This document shows positions 49,392-57,235 of a stretch of DNA of 64,000 nucleotides, piece by piece (the stretch's first letter is position 1; every line of letters starts with the position of its first letter). The stretch comes from Actinomycetospora sp. TBRC 11914 (GTDB lineage: Bacteria; Actinomycetota; Actinomycetes; Mycobacteriales; Pseudonocardiaceae): positions 164,989-228,988 of the forward strand of contig NZ_JABBND010000008.1 of the NCBI RefSeq assembly GCF_012933465.1, written 5' to 3'. The translations under genes and the position numbers were made by a program. Under the pieces are notes generated by a model. It saw nothing but the letters and a program-made list of their open reading frames with translations. It was not told the DNA's origin and did not search any database.

Positions 49392-50554
49392 GCCTCGCGC
49401 GCCCGTTCCTGCGCGTCGCCGCCCGCCGTCCCCACGTGCTCGTCATCGCCCCCGCCCCGGTCAGCGACGGCCTGCTCGACGTGCGGCTCGCGGCCGAGGC
49501 GGCGCTCGCGTCCCGGGGCTGGCCCGCCGCCGACTCCCCCGCCGACACCGACCTGGTGCTCGTGGCGGGCGAGGTCGGCCCGCGGCTGGCCGAGGTGGTG
49601 CGGGCGGTGTGGGCGACGGTGCCGGCGCCACGGGTGCTGGTCCGCGTCGGCGCGCCGTCGGAGCTCGGGGACGCCCTGGACGCGGCGGTGGCGGAGCTGG
49701 CCCGGGGCGGTGCCGGCCCCGTGAGTGGTGGCGGGCCCCTGAGTGGTGGCGGGCCCCTGAGTGGTGGCGGGCCCCTGAGTGCAAGCGAAGCGTCGTTGCT
49801 TGCATCCAGTGACAGGAACGCCGCATTCTCGATGATCACGGGCTCCCCCGACGACGGGGCTTTTCTCCCACTGGACGCAAGCAACGACGCTTCGCTTGCA
49901 CCAGAGGCGACCCCGGTCATGGCCGGCCTCGCCGACGACGACCGCGACGGCCTCGCCCTCGACGTCGTCCACACCGCCCTCGGGCCGGTGCTCCCCCACT
50001 GGCCGGCCGGGCTCGTCGTGCACGCCACCCTCGCCGGCGACCTGGTCACCGACGCCCGCGCCGAGGTCCTCGACGTCCCCGGACCCCGCGAGCGCGCCGG
50101 ACGCCGCCGCACCCCGCGCGGCCCCGACCACCTCCGGCTCGACGCCCTCGTCCGCGTCCTCGCCCTGGCCGGCGCCGACCGGGCTGCCGCCCGGGCCCGG
50201 GCCCTGCGCGACGGCCACCCCGGCCCCGGCGAGCTCACCGCGTTCGGCCGCCGGATCGCCCGCTCGCGCACCCTCGCCTGGACCCTGCGCGGCATCCCGC
50301 TCACGGCCACCGACCACGTCCCGGTCCCCGAGCCCACCGTCGAGGCCCGCGTCCGGGCGCTCGCCGCGGGTCTCGGCGGCAGCCTGGCCCCGCCCGTGCG
50401 CCCCGCGCCGCACCGGGCCGCCGCCGCCCTCGTCGGGCTCGAGCTCGGCGCCGCCCGGCTCGCCCTCGCCGCCCTGGACCCCGACACCGCCCTCGGCGCC
50501 GGCCCCGTCGCACCCTTCAAGCCCGCCGGGAGCGGCCATCACCACCATGGCTGA
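49382..50554 (+). CDS. Cysteine-free orphan protein in the nuoBCD position, degenerate NuoB/NuoD-like
   Basis: A 390-residue soluble protein with no cysteine. Residues about 55-85 (TDLVLVAGEVGPRLAEVVRAVWATVPAPRVLVRVGAPS) read like the NuoB stretch ADLMIVAGxVSxKMAPVLRxxYDQMPxPKWVxxMGAC with the Fe-S Cys lost. Residues about 115-175 come from a repeat insertion (SGGGPL three times, then the inverted repeat). Residues about 190-230 (GPVLPHWPAGLVVHATLAGD) faintly recall the NuoD start GPQHPSTHG. It ends GSGHHHHG, a natural His run. It overlaps nuoA by 10 bases and nuoH by 8. The function is unknown. Confidence 0.7.
   Translation: MVLSLARPFLRVAARRPHVLVIAPAPVSDGLLDVRLAAEAALASRGWPAADSPADTDLVLVAGEVGPRLAEVVRAVWATVPAPRVLVRVGAPSELGDALDAAVAELARGGAGPVSGGGPLSGGGPLSGGGPLSASEASLLASSDRNAAFSMITGSPDDGAFLPLDASNDASLAPEATPVMAGLADDDRDGLALDVVHTALGPVLPHWPAGLVVHATLAGDLVTDARAEVLDVPGPRERAGRRRTPRGPDHLRLDALVRVLALAGADRAAARARALRDGHPGPGELTAFGRRIARSRTLAWTLRGIPLTATDHVPVPEPTVEARVRALAAGLGGSLAPPVRPAPHRAAAALVGLELGAARLALAALDPDTALGAGPVAPFKPAGSGHHHHG
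49723..49776 (+). repeat. Three tandem 18-bp repeats inside the orphan gene
   Basis: Three identical copies of an 18-base unit (GAGTGGTGGCGGGCCCCT) encode SGGGPL three times in frame. They end directly at the left arm of the 33-base inverted repeat. Exact identity suggests recent slippage expansion. Confidence 0.92.
49779..49901. repeat. Large inverted repeat of the 55-bp element inside the orphan gene
   Basis: Left arm 49779-49811 and right arm 49869-49901 are 33-base complements with one mismatch, around a 57-base spacer. The right-hand unit (49847-49901) is the reverse complement of the 1929-1983 element at about 52 of 55 positions. The reading frame stays open through it (about 41 codons), so it is translated as low-complexity sequence between the NuoB-like and NuoD-like parts. 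Confidence 0.9.
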
Positions 50555-51476
50555 CCCCGCGACCCTCCTCCCCCTGCTCCTGCTCGCCCCGGCCCTGGTC
50601 CTCGCCGCGGGGCTGGCCGCCGTTGCGGGTGCCGTGACCGCCGGCGACCGGCCCACCGCACCCGTCGTCGAGACCCTGCGACTCCTGGCGAAGCAGCGCC
50701 GGCGCACCCCGGCCGACGACCCGCTCCTCGCCCGGATCGGCCTCGCCGTCCTCCCGGTGGCCGCGGTGCTCGCGCTCGCCGTCGTGCCGCTGGGCCTGCC
50801 CCGGGGCGCGCCGGTCGGCCTCGACGTCGGGATCGTGTGGTTCAACGCCATGGAGGTGCTGGCCTGGTTCGCGGTGTGGACCGCGGGCTGGGGGCCGAAT
50901 GCGGTCACGGCGCTCGTCGGGGGTTACCGGATGCTGCCCCTCGGGCTGGCCTACGAGCTGCCGCACATGCTCGCGCTCATCACCCCGGCGATCGCGGCCG
51001 GCTCGCTGGACCCGGCGACGGTCGCCGGCGCCCAGCACGGCCTCTGGTACGCGGTGTGGATGCCGGTGGCGTTCGTGCTCTACCTCGTCTCCACCGCGGC
51101 GATGGCGTTCTGGGGGCCGTTCGCGGCCCCGCTGGGACGCGACCTCGCCGGCGGGGCGGCCGCCGAGCACGCCGGCCTCGATCGCCTGCTGCTGCGCGCG
51201 GGGCGCTGGATGCTGCTGGTCGCGGCGGCGGCGATGGCGGTGCCGCTCTTCCTCGGCGGCGGCGCGCCACCGCCGATCACCGGCCCGGACGCGTTCGGCG
51301 GTCCGGCGTGGGCGTGGGTCGTGGTCAAGCTGCTGGTCGTGCTCGCCGTGCTCCTCGGGCTGCGCCGGGTCATGCCGGTGCTGCGGATGGAGCGCTTCGT
51401 GACGCTGGCCTGGGTCGTCCTGATCCCGCTCGCCGTCGCCCAGGCGCTGGTGGTGACGGTGGTGGTGCTGCTGTGA
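50547..51476 (+). CDS. nuoH: NADH-quinone oxidoreductase subunit H-like protein
   Basis: A 309-residue protein with about eight helices. TALVGGYRMLPLGLAYELPHML corresponds to the conserved GGLRSxAQxxSYE quinone-chamber loop of NuoH. The segment that normally reads EAESELVAGYxTEYSG appears here as LGRDLAGGAAAEHAG, so several acidic residues thought to matter for quinone/proton coupling are altered. It starts inside the last codons of the orphan gene and its stop overlaps nuoJ. nuoI, normally next, is missing. Confidence 0.88.
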   Translation: MADPATLLPLLLLAPALVLAAGLAAVAGAVTAGDRPTAPVVETLRLLAKQRRRTPADDPLLARIGLAVLPVAAVLALAVVPLGLPRGAPVGLDVGIVWFNAMEVLAWFAVWTAGWGPNAVTALVGGYRMLPLGLAYELPHMLALITPAIAAGSLDPATVAGAQHGLWYAVWMPVAFVLYLVSTAAMAFWGPFAAPLGRDLAGGAAAEHAGLDRLLLRAGRWMLLVAAAAMAVPLFLGGGAPPPITGPDAFGGPAWAWVVVKLLVVLAVLLGLRRVMPVLRMERFVTLAWVVLIPLAVAQALVVTVVVLL

Positions 51477-51970
51477 CGCTGCTGGTCCTCGCCGCGGCGC
51501 TGGGCGTCGTCGCCGTCGTCACCGGGATCGGCGTGTTCGTCGCCGACTCGATGGCGCGCGCGACGTTCCTGCTGCTCGCCTCGTTCGTCGCGGTCGCGGT
51601 CGTGCTGCTCGCGTTCGGCCTCGCCTACCTCGGGATCGTCGTGGTGCTCATGATGACCATCGAGATGATGATCATGGTCGTCTTCATGGTGATGCTGATG
51701 ATGAACCCCGCGGGCCTCGAGCCGATGACGATGGTCCACAACCGGTGGGGCGCCCGGCTGATCGCGCTGGCCGTCTTCGCGGTGCTGGCCGCGGGCGCGC
51801 TCGTCGTCCCCTGGCCGGTGCGGCCGGGCCCGCCGGGGGATCCCACGACCGCCCTGGGCGCCGACCTCATGGGCCCCCAGATGCTCACGATGACGGTGCT
51901 GGGGCTGGCGATCCTCGCGACGATCGTCGGGACCGTGGCCGTGTCCGCCACCCGAGGGAGCCGGCGATGA
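51473..51970 (+). CDS. nuoJ: NADH-quinone oxidoreductase subunit J-like protein
   Basis: A 165-residue membrane protein with five helices. It opens with TLLVLAAALGVVAVVTGIGVFVADSMARATFLLL and the loop/helix YLGIVVVLMMTIEMMIMVVFMVMLMM matches the NuoJ core helix 3. A Met-rich stretch of more than ten Met residues lies at about residues 55-85, more than usual. It overlaps nuoH and nuoK by 4 bases each. Confidence 0.85.
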   Translation: MTLLVLAAALGVVAVVTGIGVFVADSMARATFLLLASFVAVAVVLLAFGLAYLGIVVVLMMTIEMMIMVVFMVMLMMNPAGLEPMTMVHNRWGARLIALAVFAVLAAGALVVPWPVRPGPPGDPTTALGADLMGPQMLTMTVLGLAILATIVGTVAVSATRGSRR

Positions 51971-52278
51971 CGGAGCTGACCCTGCGCGTCGTGCTCGTCG
52001 TCGCCGCGGCGCTGGTGGCGACCGGGCTGTACGGGGCGCTCTCCCAGCAGTCGATCGTCATGATCATGATGGGGCTCGAGCTCGTCGTGAACGGCCTGGT
52101 GCTCGCGGCCGGGGGAATCTGGTGGGCGGGCGGGCACCCGGGCAACGCGTCGGTGCTCGTCGTCGTCCTGGTGACCGTGATGGCCCTGGAGATGGCGATG
52201 GGGTTCGCCGTGGCGCTGGCGCTCTACCGGGCCCGGCGGGTCGATCTCACCGACGACGCCACCGAGCTCGCCCGATGA
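51967..52278 (+). CDS. nuoK: NADH-quinone oxidoreductase subunit K-like protein
   Basis: A 103-residue three-helix antiporter-like subunit. Both conserved membrane Glu residues are present: one in MMGLELVVNG (helix 2) and one in MALEMAMGFAVAL (helix 3). This is the standard pattern of NuoK/MrpC. It overlaps nuoJ by 4 bases and precedes nuoL by 19 bases. Retention of both Glu suggests the proton path in the A-H-J-K part is kept. Confidence 0.92.
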   Translation: MTELTLRVVLVVAAALVATGLYGALSQQSIVMIMMGLELVVNGLVLAAGGIWWAGGHPGNASVLVVVLVTVMALEMAMGFAVALALYRARRVDLTDDATELAR

Positions 52279-52297
52279 CCCCGACGGACAGGGCCGC

Positions 52298-54169
52298 ATG
52301 ACACTGCTCCTCGCGCTCCTGCTCACGCTGCCCGTGCTCGCCGGGCTCCTGCTCCTCTCGGCCTTCCCCCGCGTCCAGGGCGTCCTGGTGGTCGCGGCGG
52401 GCTGGGTGACCGCGGCGGTGACCGCGGTCGTCGCCGTCGAGCTGGCGGCCGTCGTCGGGCGGGCGCCGGTGGCCCCGACGCTCTCGGTCCCGCTGCTGGG
52501 GCCGATCGCGTTCCGGTACACCGTCGACGGCCTGGCCGCGGTGCTCGTCGTGACGGTCGCCGTGATCGGCGCGCTGGTGCTGCTCGCCGCGGCCGGGGAG
52601 CCGCGGCTGCGGGAGGGTCGCTTCGTCGGCGCGGTCCTGGTCTTCGTCGCGGCCATGCTCGCGACGGTCACCGCCGCGACGCTGCCCGCGCTGCTCGCGC
52701 CGTGGGAGGTGATGGGCGCCGTGAGCTGGGTGCTCATCGCCTTCGACCGGCGCGACCCCGCCGTCGGCCCCGCCGCCACCCGCGCCTTCCTGACGACGCG
52801 GACCGCGGACGTCGGGCTCTACGTCGCGGTCGGGGCGGCGCTGGCCGCGGGCGTGCCCGGCCTGGCCCTCGCCGCGACGGCCGACGCCCCGGGCGGCTGG
52901 CGCGACCTGCTCGCGGCCGGCCTCGTCGTCGCCGCCCTGGGCAAGTCCGCGCAGCTGCCGTTCTCGGCGTGGCTCTCCGGGGCGATGGTCGGGCCGAGCC
53001 CGGTCTCGGCGCTGCTGCACTCGGCGACGATGGTCGCGGCCGGGGCGGTGCTGCTCGTCCGCGTGGGCCCGCTGCTCGCCGCGACCGGCTGGGCGGCCAC
53101 GCTGGTGGCCTGGGTCGGGGCGCTGACCGCGGTCGTGCTCGGGGTCGTCGCCGCGACCCAGCGCGACCTCAAGCAGCTGCTCGCCGCGTCGACGTGCGCG
53201 CAGGTGGGCCTCATGGTCCTGGGCGCCGGGGTGGGTGCGACGGCGGGCGCGGCCGGCCTGCTCGTCGCGCACGCGGCGGTCAAGGCCCTGCTCTTCCTCG
53301 CCGCCGGGGGCTGGCTCGCGGTGCTGCGCACCCGCTCGCTGCCGGTGCTGCGCGGCGCGGCCCGGCGGCACCCGGTGGTCGGGGTGGCGTTCACCGTCGG
53401 CGCGGCGGCGCTCGCGGGGGTGCCCCCGCTGTCGATCTGGTGGACCAAGGACGCGGTGCTGGCCGGGGTGCCGCTGGGGGACGGTCTGCTGACCGTGGCC
53501 GGGCTGCTGGCGACGGCGCTGTCCGCGGTCGCCGCCACCCGCGCGGCCTGGTTCCTCTGGCGCCCGACCCGCTCGCCGTCCATCCGCCGCGGCGCCGACC
53601 GGCCGCGCCGTCACGTCCCGGTCGCCGTGACCGCCGCGGTCGTCGTGCTCGCCGTGCCCGCGGCCGCCGTCGGGGGTGTCGGGGTGTGGACCGGCCTGGT
53701 GCCGCGGGCCGACGCCGGCGAGCTGGTGACCACCGGCGTCGTCGTGGTCTTCGCCGCCGCCGCGGCGTGGGCGCTGCACTCCCGCCCGATCCGGCTGGGC
53801 TCGGCCGTACTCCCCCGTCTCGCCGCCGCGGCCCGGGGGTGGCTGGGGCTCGAGGCGGCGACCCGGGCCGTCGTCGTGCGCCCGGTCCTCGCCCTGGCCC
53901 GCGTCCTCGACCGCGCCGACGGTGCCCTCGGCGCGGCCCTGCCGCGCGCGGCGGAGACGGTGCCGCGGCTGGCCCGGGAGGTCGACCGGCGCGGGGAGCG
54001 CCCGCTGGCGGCCGCGGTGTCCGGCGTCGCGGGCGGGGTACGCCGCCTCGGGGATCTCGCCCGCCGTCCCCAGACCGGCCAGCAGCACCAGTACTACGCG
54101 CAGGGCGTGGTGGTGCTCGGGACGCTGGGGGTGCTGGTGGCGGTGCTCGTGGTGACGGGGGTGCGCTGA
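52298..54169 (+). CDS. nuoL: NADH-quinone oxidoreductase subunit L-like protein
   Basis: A 623-residue antiporter-like membrane protein with about fifteen helices. The helix 5 Glu is kept in PWEVMGAVSWVLIAF, the helix 7 Lys in ALGKSAQLPFSAWL, and the HSATMVAAG and QRDLKQLLAASTCAQVGLM blocks match NuoL/MrpA. The LPDAM loop reads LSGAM. The C-terminal lateral-helix region is short and variable. The residues needed for a proton channel appear intact. It ends one base into the nuoM ATG. Confidence 0.92.
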   Translation: MTLLLALLLTLPVLAGLLLLSAFPRVQGVLVVAAGWVTAAVTAVVAVELAAVVGRAPVAPTLSVPLLGPIAFRYTVDGLAAVLVVTVAVIGALVLLAAAGEPRLREGRFVGAVLVFVAAMLATVTAATLPALLAPWEVMGAVSWVLIAFDRRDPAVGPAATRAFLTTRTADVGLYVAVGAALAAGVPGLALAATADAPGGWRDLLAAGLVVAALGKSAQLPFSAWLSGAMVGPSPVSALLHSATMVAAGAVLLVRVGPLLAATGWAATLVAWVGALTAVVLGVVAATQRDLKQLLAASTCAQVGLMVLGAGVGATAGAAGLLVAHAAVKALLFLAAGGWLAVLRTRSLPVLRGAARRHPVVGVAFTVGAAALAGVPPLSIWWTKDAVLAGVPLGDGLLTVAGLLATALSAVAATRAAWFLWRPTRSPSIRRGADRPRRHVPVAVTAAVVVLAVPAAAVGGVGVWTGLVPRADAGELVTTGVVVVFAAAAAWALHSRPIRLGSAVLPRLAAAARGWLGLEAATRAVVVRPVLALARVLDRADGALGAALPRAAETVPRLAREVDRRGERPLAAAVSGVAGGVRRLGDLARRPQTGQQHQYYAQGVVVLGTLGVLVAVLVVTGVR

Positions 54170-55716
54170 TGCTGACCGCGCTGTGGCTCGCCCCGCTGGC
54201 GGTGGCGGCGGTGCTCGTCGCCGTGCCGGCCGCGCGGCGGGAGGTCGTGCTCGGCGCGTGGGTCGTGCTCGCGGTGGCCGAGGTGGGCGGGGCCGGGGTC
54301 GTGTGGGCGGCGGTGCCGCGCGGCGGCGGGTTCGCGTTCGAGGTCGCGGCGCCGTGGATCCCGGCGTTCGGGGTCGGCTACCACCTCGGCGCGGACGGGT
54401 TCTCCGCGCCGCTGGTGGCGATGACCGCGGTGGTGTTCCTCGCCGTCGCGCTGTCCGCGCTCCGCCGCCCGCCCGACGAGGACGCGGCCCGCACCCGCGC
54501 GTTCGTGCTGCTCTTCCTCGCGCTCGAGGCGGTGGGGATCGGGGTGTTCCTCGCCCTGGACCTCGTGCTGTTCTTCGTGTTCTTCGACCTGTCGATCGTG
54601 CTGATGTACTTCGTCATCGCCGGGTGGGGGTCCGGCGGCCGCGTCCGCTCGGCGCTGCAGTTCTTCCTGTACACGTTCCTGGGCTCGCTCGTGATGCTCC
54701 TGGGGTTCCTCGTGCTCGCGGTGGGCGGGCGTACGAGCGGCGGGATCACCTTCGACATCCCCACCCTCGCCGCCCGGGCACCGGTGACCGGCCCCGCCGG
54801 GGTGCTGGCCCTGGTCGCGATCGGGGTGGGACTCGCGATCAAGACGCCGGTCTGGCCGGTGCACACCTGGCTGCCGCCGGCCCACACCGACGCCCCCGCC
54901 GCCGGCTCCGCGGTGCTCGCCGCGGTGCTGCTGAAGATGGGCACCTACGGCTTCGTGCGGATCGCGATGCCGCTGCTGCCGGGGCCGTGGCGCTCGGCGG
55001 CGATCGTGTTCGTGGTGCTGGGGGTGGTCTCGGTGCTCTGGGGCGCGCTGGTCGCCCTCGCCCAGCGCGACCTCAAGCGGATGATCGCCTACACCTCGAT
55101 CACGCACCTGGGCTACGTGGTGCTCGCCGTCGGCGCCGCCGGGGTCGTCGCCGCCGGCCCGGAGGCGCGCACCCTCGCCGTCACCGGCGCGACGGTGCAG
55201 ATGGTGAGCCACGGCCTGGTCACCGCGGCGCTGTTCCTGCTCGCGGGGGTGCTGCGGGAGCGGGGCGGCACGTCGGAGATCGCCGCCTGGTCCGGGATCG
55301 CCGGCCCGATGCCGCGCTTCTCGTGGACGTTCGCGCTCGCCGCGTTCGCCTCGCTCGGCCTGCCGGGGCTCTCGGGCTTCGTCGGCGAGTTCTCGCTGCT
55401 GGCCGGCTCGCTGCCCGCCGTGCCGGTCGCCGTCGTGGTGGCGGCGCTGGGGCTCGCGGTCACGGCGGCGCTCTTCCTGCGGGCGCTGCAGTCGATGCTG
55501 CTCGGCGACCGCCACCTCCCGGCCGCGGCCGAGCGCGCGCCCGCCCCGCGGATCGGCCGGTTCCGGGCGCCGTCCTCGCCCGACCTGCGGGTGGTCGAGA
55601 CGACCGCGGTCGGGCTGCTGCTGGCGTGCTCGGTGGCCGTCGGGGTGGCGCCCGCGGTGCTCACGACGACGATCGCCCCGGCCGCCGCCCAGGTGGTGTC
55701 CCTGGTGAGCCGATGA
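54169..55716 (+). CDS. nuoM: NADH-quinone oxidoreductase subunit M-like protein
   Basis: A 515-residue antiporter-like subunit with about fourteen helices. AIKTPVWPVHTWLPPAHTDAP carries the helix 7 Lys, VLLKMGTYGF the helix 8 Lys and QRDLKRMIAYTSITHLGYVVL the helix 10 region, all normal for NuoM. The helix 5 acidic residue is Asp (FVFFDLSIVLMYFVIAGWG) where NuoM has Glu. It probably still translocates ions. It overlaps nuoL by one base and nuoN by four. Confidence 0.93.
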   Translation: MLTALWLAPLAVAAVLVAVPAARREVVLGAWVVLAVAEVGGAGVVWAAVPRGGGFAFEVAAPWIPAFGVGYHLGADGFSAPLVAMTAVVFLAVALSALRRPPDEDAARTRAFVLLFLALEAVGIGVFLALDLVLFFVFFDLSIVLMYFVIAGWGSGGRVRSALQFFLYTFLGSLVMLLGFLVLAVGGRTSGGITFDIPTLAARAPVTGPAGVLALVAIGVGLAIKTPVWPVHTWLPPAHTDAPAAGSAVLAAVLLKMGTYGFVRIAMPLLPGPWRSAAIVFVVLGVVSVLWGALVALAQRDLKRMIAYTSITHLGYVVLAVGAAGVVAAGPEARTLAVTGATVQMVSHGLVTAALFLLAGVLRERGGTSEIAAWSGIAGPMPRFSWTFALAAFASLGLPGLSGFVGEFSLLAGSLPAVPVAVVVAALGLAVTAALFLRALQSMLLGDRHLPAAAERAPAPRIGRFRAPSSPDLRVVETTAVGLLLACSVAVGVAPAVLTTTIAPAAAQVVSLVSR

Positions 55717-57119
55717 CCGCCGACGTCGTCACCCTGCTGCCCGAGGTCGTCCTCGCGCTCGGGGCGGTGCTGGGGCTGCTCGTCGGGTCGTTCCTGCCGC
55801 CGGGCCGCGAGGCGCCGGTGCGCGGGATCGGGATCGCGGCGTCGGTCGCGACGATCGTGGTGGCGCTCGTCGTCCACGGTGGGCCGAGCGCGTTCGGCGG
55901 GACGTACACGGTGGACGTGGCGACGACGACCGTGCGGGTGCTGGTGGCGGGGGCGGTGGGGGTGTCGCTGGTGCTGGCGGGGGACGTCAGCGGTGTCGCA
56001 TCGCAGACGCTCGGTGTCCGGAAAGCCACACCGTCGACCGGCCGGACGGACACCGCGTTCGCCGTCCTCGTCCAGCTCTCCGGCGTCGGCGCGATGGTGC
56101 TCGGCGGCGCGTCGGACCTGCTCCTGCTCGCGGCCGCCGTCCTGCTGGCGGGCCTCCCGCTGGCCGCGCTCGCCGGCCTGGCCCGCGACGGCCGCGCCAC
56201 CGAGGCCGCGCTGAAGTACTTCCTGACCTCGGCGCTGTTCGGGCTCGTCCTGCTCACCGGGGTGACGGTGCTGCTCGGGCTGACCGGCGCCACGTCGTAC
56301 GCGGCGCTGGGCCGGGCCACCCCGCCCGTCGTCGTCGCCGTCGCCCTCCTGCTCGTGCTCGCCGGTCTGCTCATGACGATCGGCGGGGTCCCGGCCCATT
56401 TCTGGGTCCCGGACGCCGTCGACGGCACCCACCCGGTCACCGGCGCCGTCCTCACGACGACGGCCAAGCTCGGCGGGCTCGTCGCCGCCTGGCGGCTGCT
56501 CGCGGCGGTCCCGACGACGGCCGTCCCCTGGCCGCTGCTCGTCGCCGTCCTGGCCACGGCCTCGATGACGCTCGGGAACCTGGCCGCCTTCGCCCAGACC
56601 TCGCTGCGCCGCCTGCTCGCGTACTCGACGGTCAGCCAGGTCGGCTACCTGCTCGTGCCCGTCGCCGTCGCCACGCGCACCCCGCTCGCGCTGCCCGCGC
56701 TGCTGGGCTACCTCGCCGCCTACGCGGTGACGAACCTGGCGGTGTTCGCCGTCCTGGCCGCGCGCCCGCACGCCCTCGAGGTCGCCGATCAGCGCGGCCT
56801 CGCCCGGCGCCACCCGGTGCTCGCGGTGGCGCTCGCCGTCGGGCTGCTCGGGCTGGTCGGGACCCCGCCGACGGTGGTGTTCGCGGGCAAGCTCGCCGGG
56901 TTCACCGCGGCCGTCGACGGCGGGATGTCCTGGCTCGCCGTCGTCGCGGTGCTCAACTCGGTGGCGAGCCTCGTCTACTACCTGCGCTGGATCGCGCCGG
57001 TCTTCTCCCCGGGCGACCCGGTGCTGCGCGACCCGGTCGCCCCCCGGGCGCGGGCGGTCGCCGTCGTGCTCGCGGTGGTGTCGGTCGCGGGCGGGCTCCT
57101 GGTCGCGTTCGCCGGGTGA
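55713..57119 (+). CDS. nuoN: NADH-quinone oxidoreductase subunit N-like protein with altered channel residues
   Basis: A 468-residue antiporter-like subunit. The fold is clear: VPAHFWVPDAVDGTHPVTGAVL and TAKLGGL match the helix 7-8 region, and RRLLAYSTVSQVGYLL helix 10. By eye alignment, however, the helix 5 Glu (usually in GLELLSLPLY) is Leu in AVLLAGLPLAAL. The helix 7 Lys (usually FKISAVPFH) is Thr in LLMTIGGVPAH. The loop DVSGVASQTLGVRKATPSTG (near residue 90) is about 12 residues longer than usual. It may not pump. It is the last gene of the operon. Confidence 0.9.
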   Translation: MTADVVTLLPEVVLALGAVLGLLVGSFLPPGREAPVRGIGIAASVATIVVALVVHGGPSAFGGTYTVDVATTTVRVLVAGAVGVSLVLAGDVSGVASQTLGVRKATPSTGRTDTAFAVLVQLSGVGAMVLGGASDLLLLAAAVLLAGLPLAALAGLARDGRATEAALKYFLTSALFGLVLLTGVTVLLGLTGATSYAALGRATPPVVVAVALLLVLAGLLMTIGGVPAHFWVPDAVDGTHPVTGAVLTTTAKLGGLVAAWRLLAAVPTTAVPWPLLVAVLATASMTLGNLAAFAQTSLRRLLAYSTVSQVGYLLVPVAVATRTPLALPALLGYLAAYAVTNLAVFAVLAARPHALEVADQRGLARRHPVLAVALAVGLLGLVGTPPTVVFAGKLAGFTAAVDGGMSWLAVVAVLNSVASLVYYLRWIAPVFSPGDPVLRDPVAPRARAVAVVLAVVSVAGGLLVAFAG

Positions 57120-57235
57120 GGGGCGGCACCAACCCTGTGGCGGACGGACCCTGATGACAAGGGCCGGTACTGCCTGGCCGAGCACCCGGTGCGGGTCGCT
57201 CTGAGCTCAGCGCTGAAGGCGACCGCCCCGAGCCG
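57120..57235. other. Gap between converging nuoN and STAND gene
   Basis: A 116-base convergent gap. It contains the 10-base palindrome CTGAGCTCAG (57201-57210) within a weak GTCGC...GCGAC hairpin, and GGGGCGG/CCGCCCC at its ends can pair over a long distance. It probably serves as a two-way terminator, but no strong compact hairpin is present. Confidence 0.35.

Noticed and set aside
50531..50551. C-terminal GSGHHHHG as an engineered His tag
   Set aside because: It has four His only, in native overlapping gene context with nuoH, so it is natural sequence.
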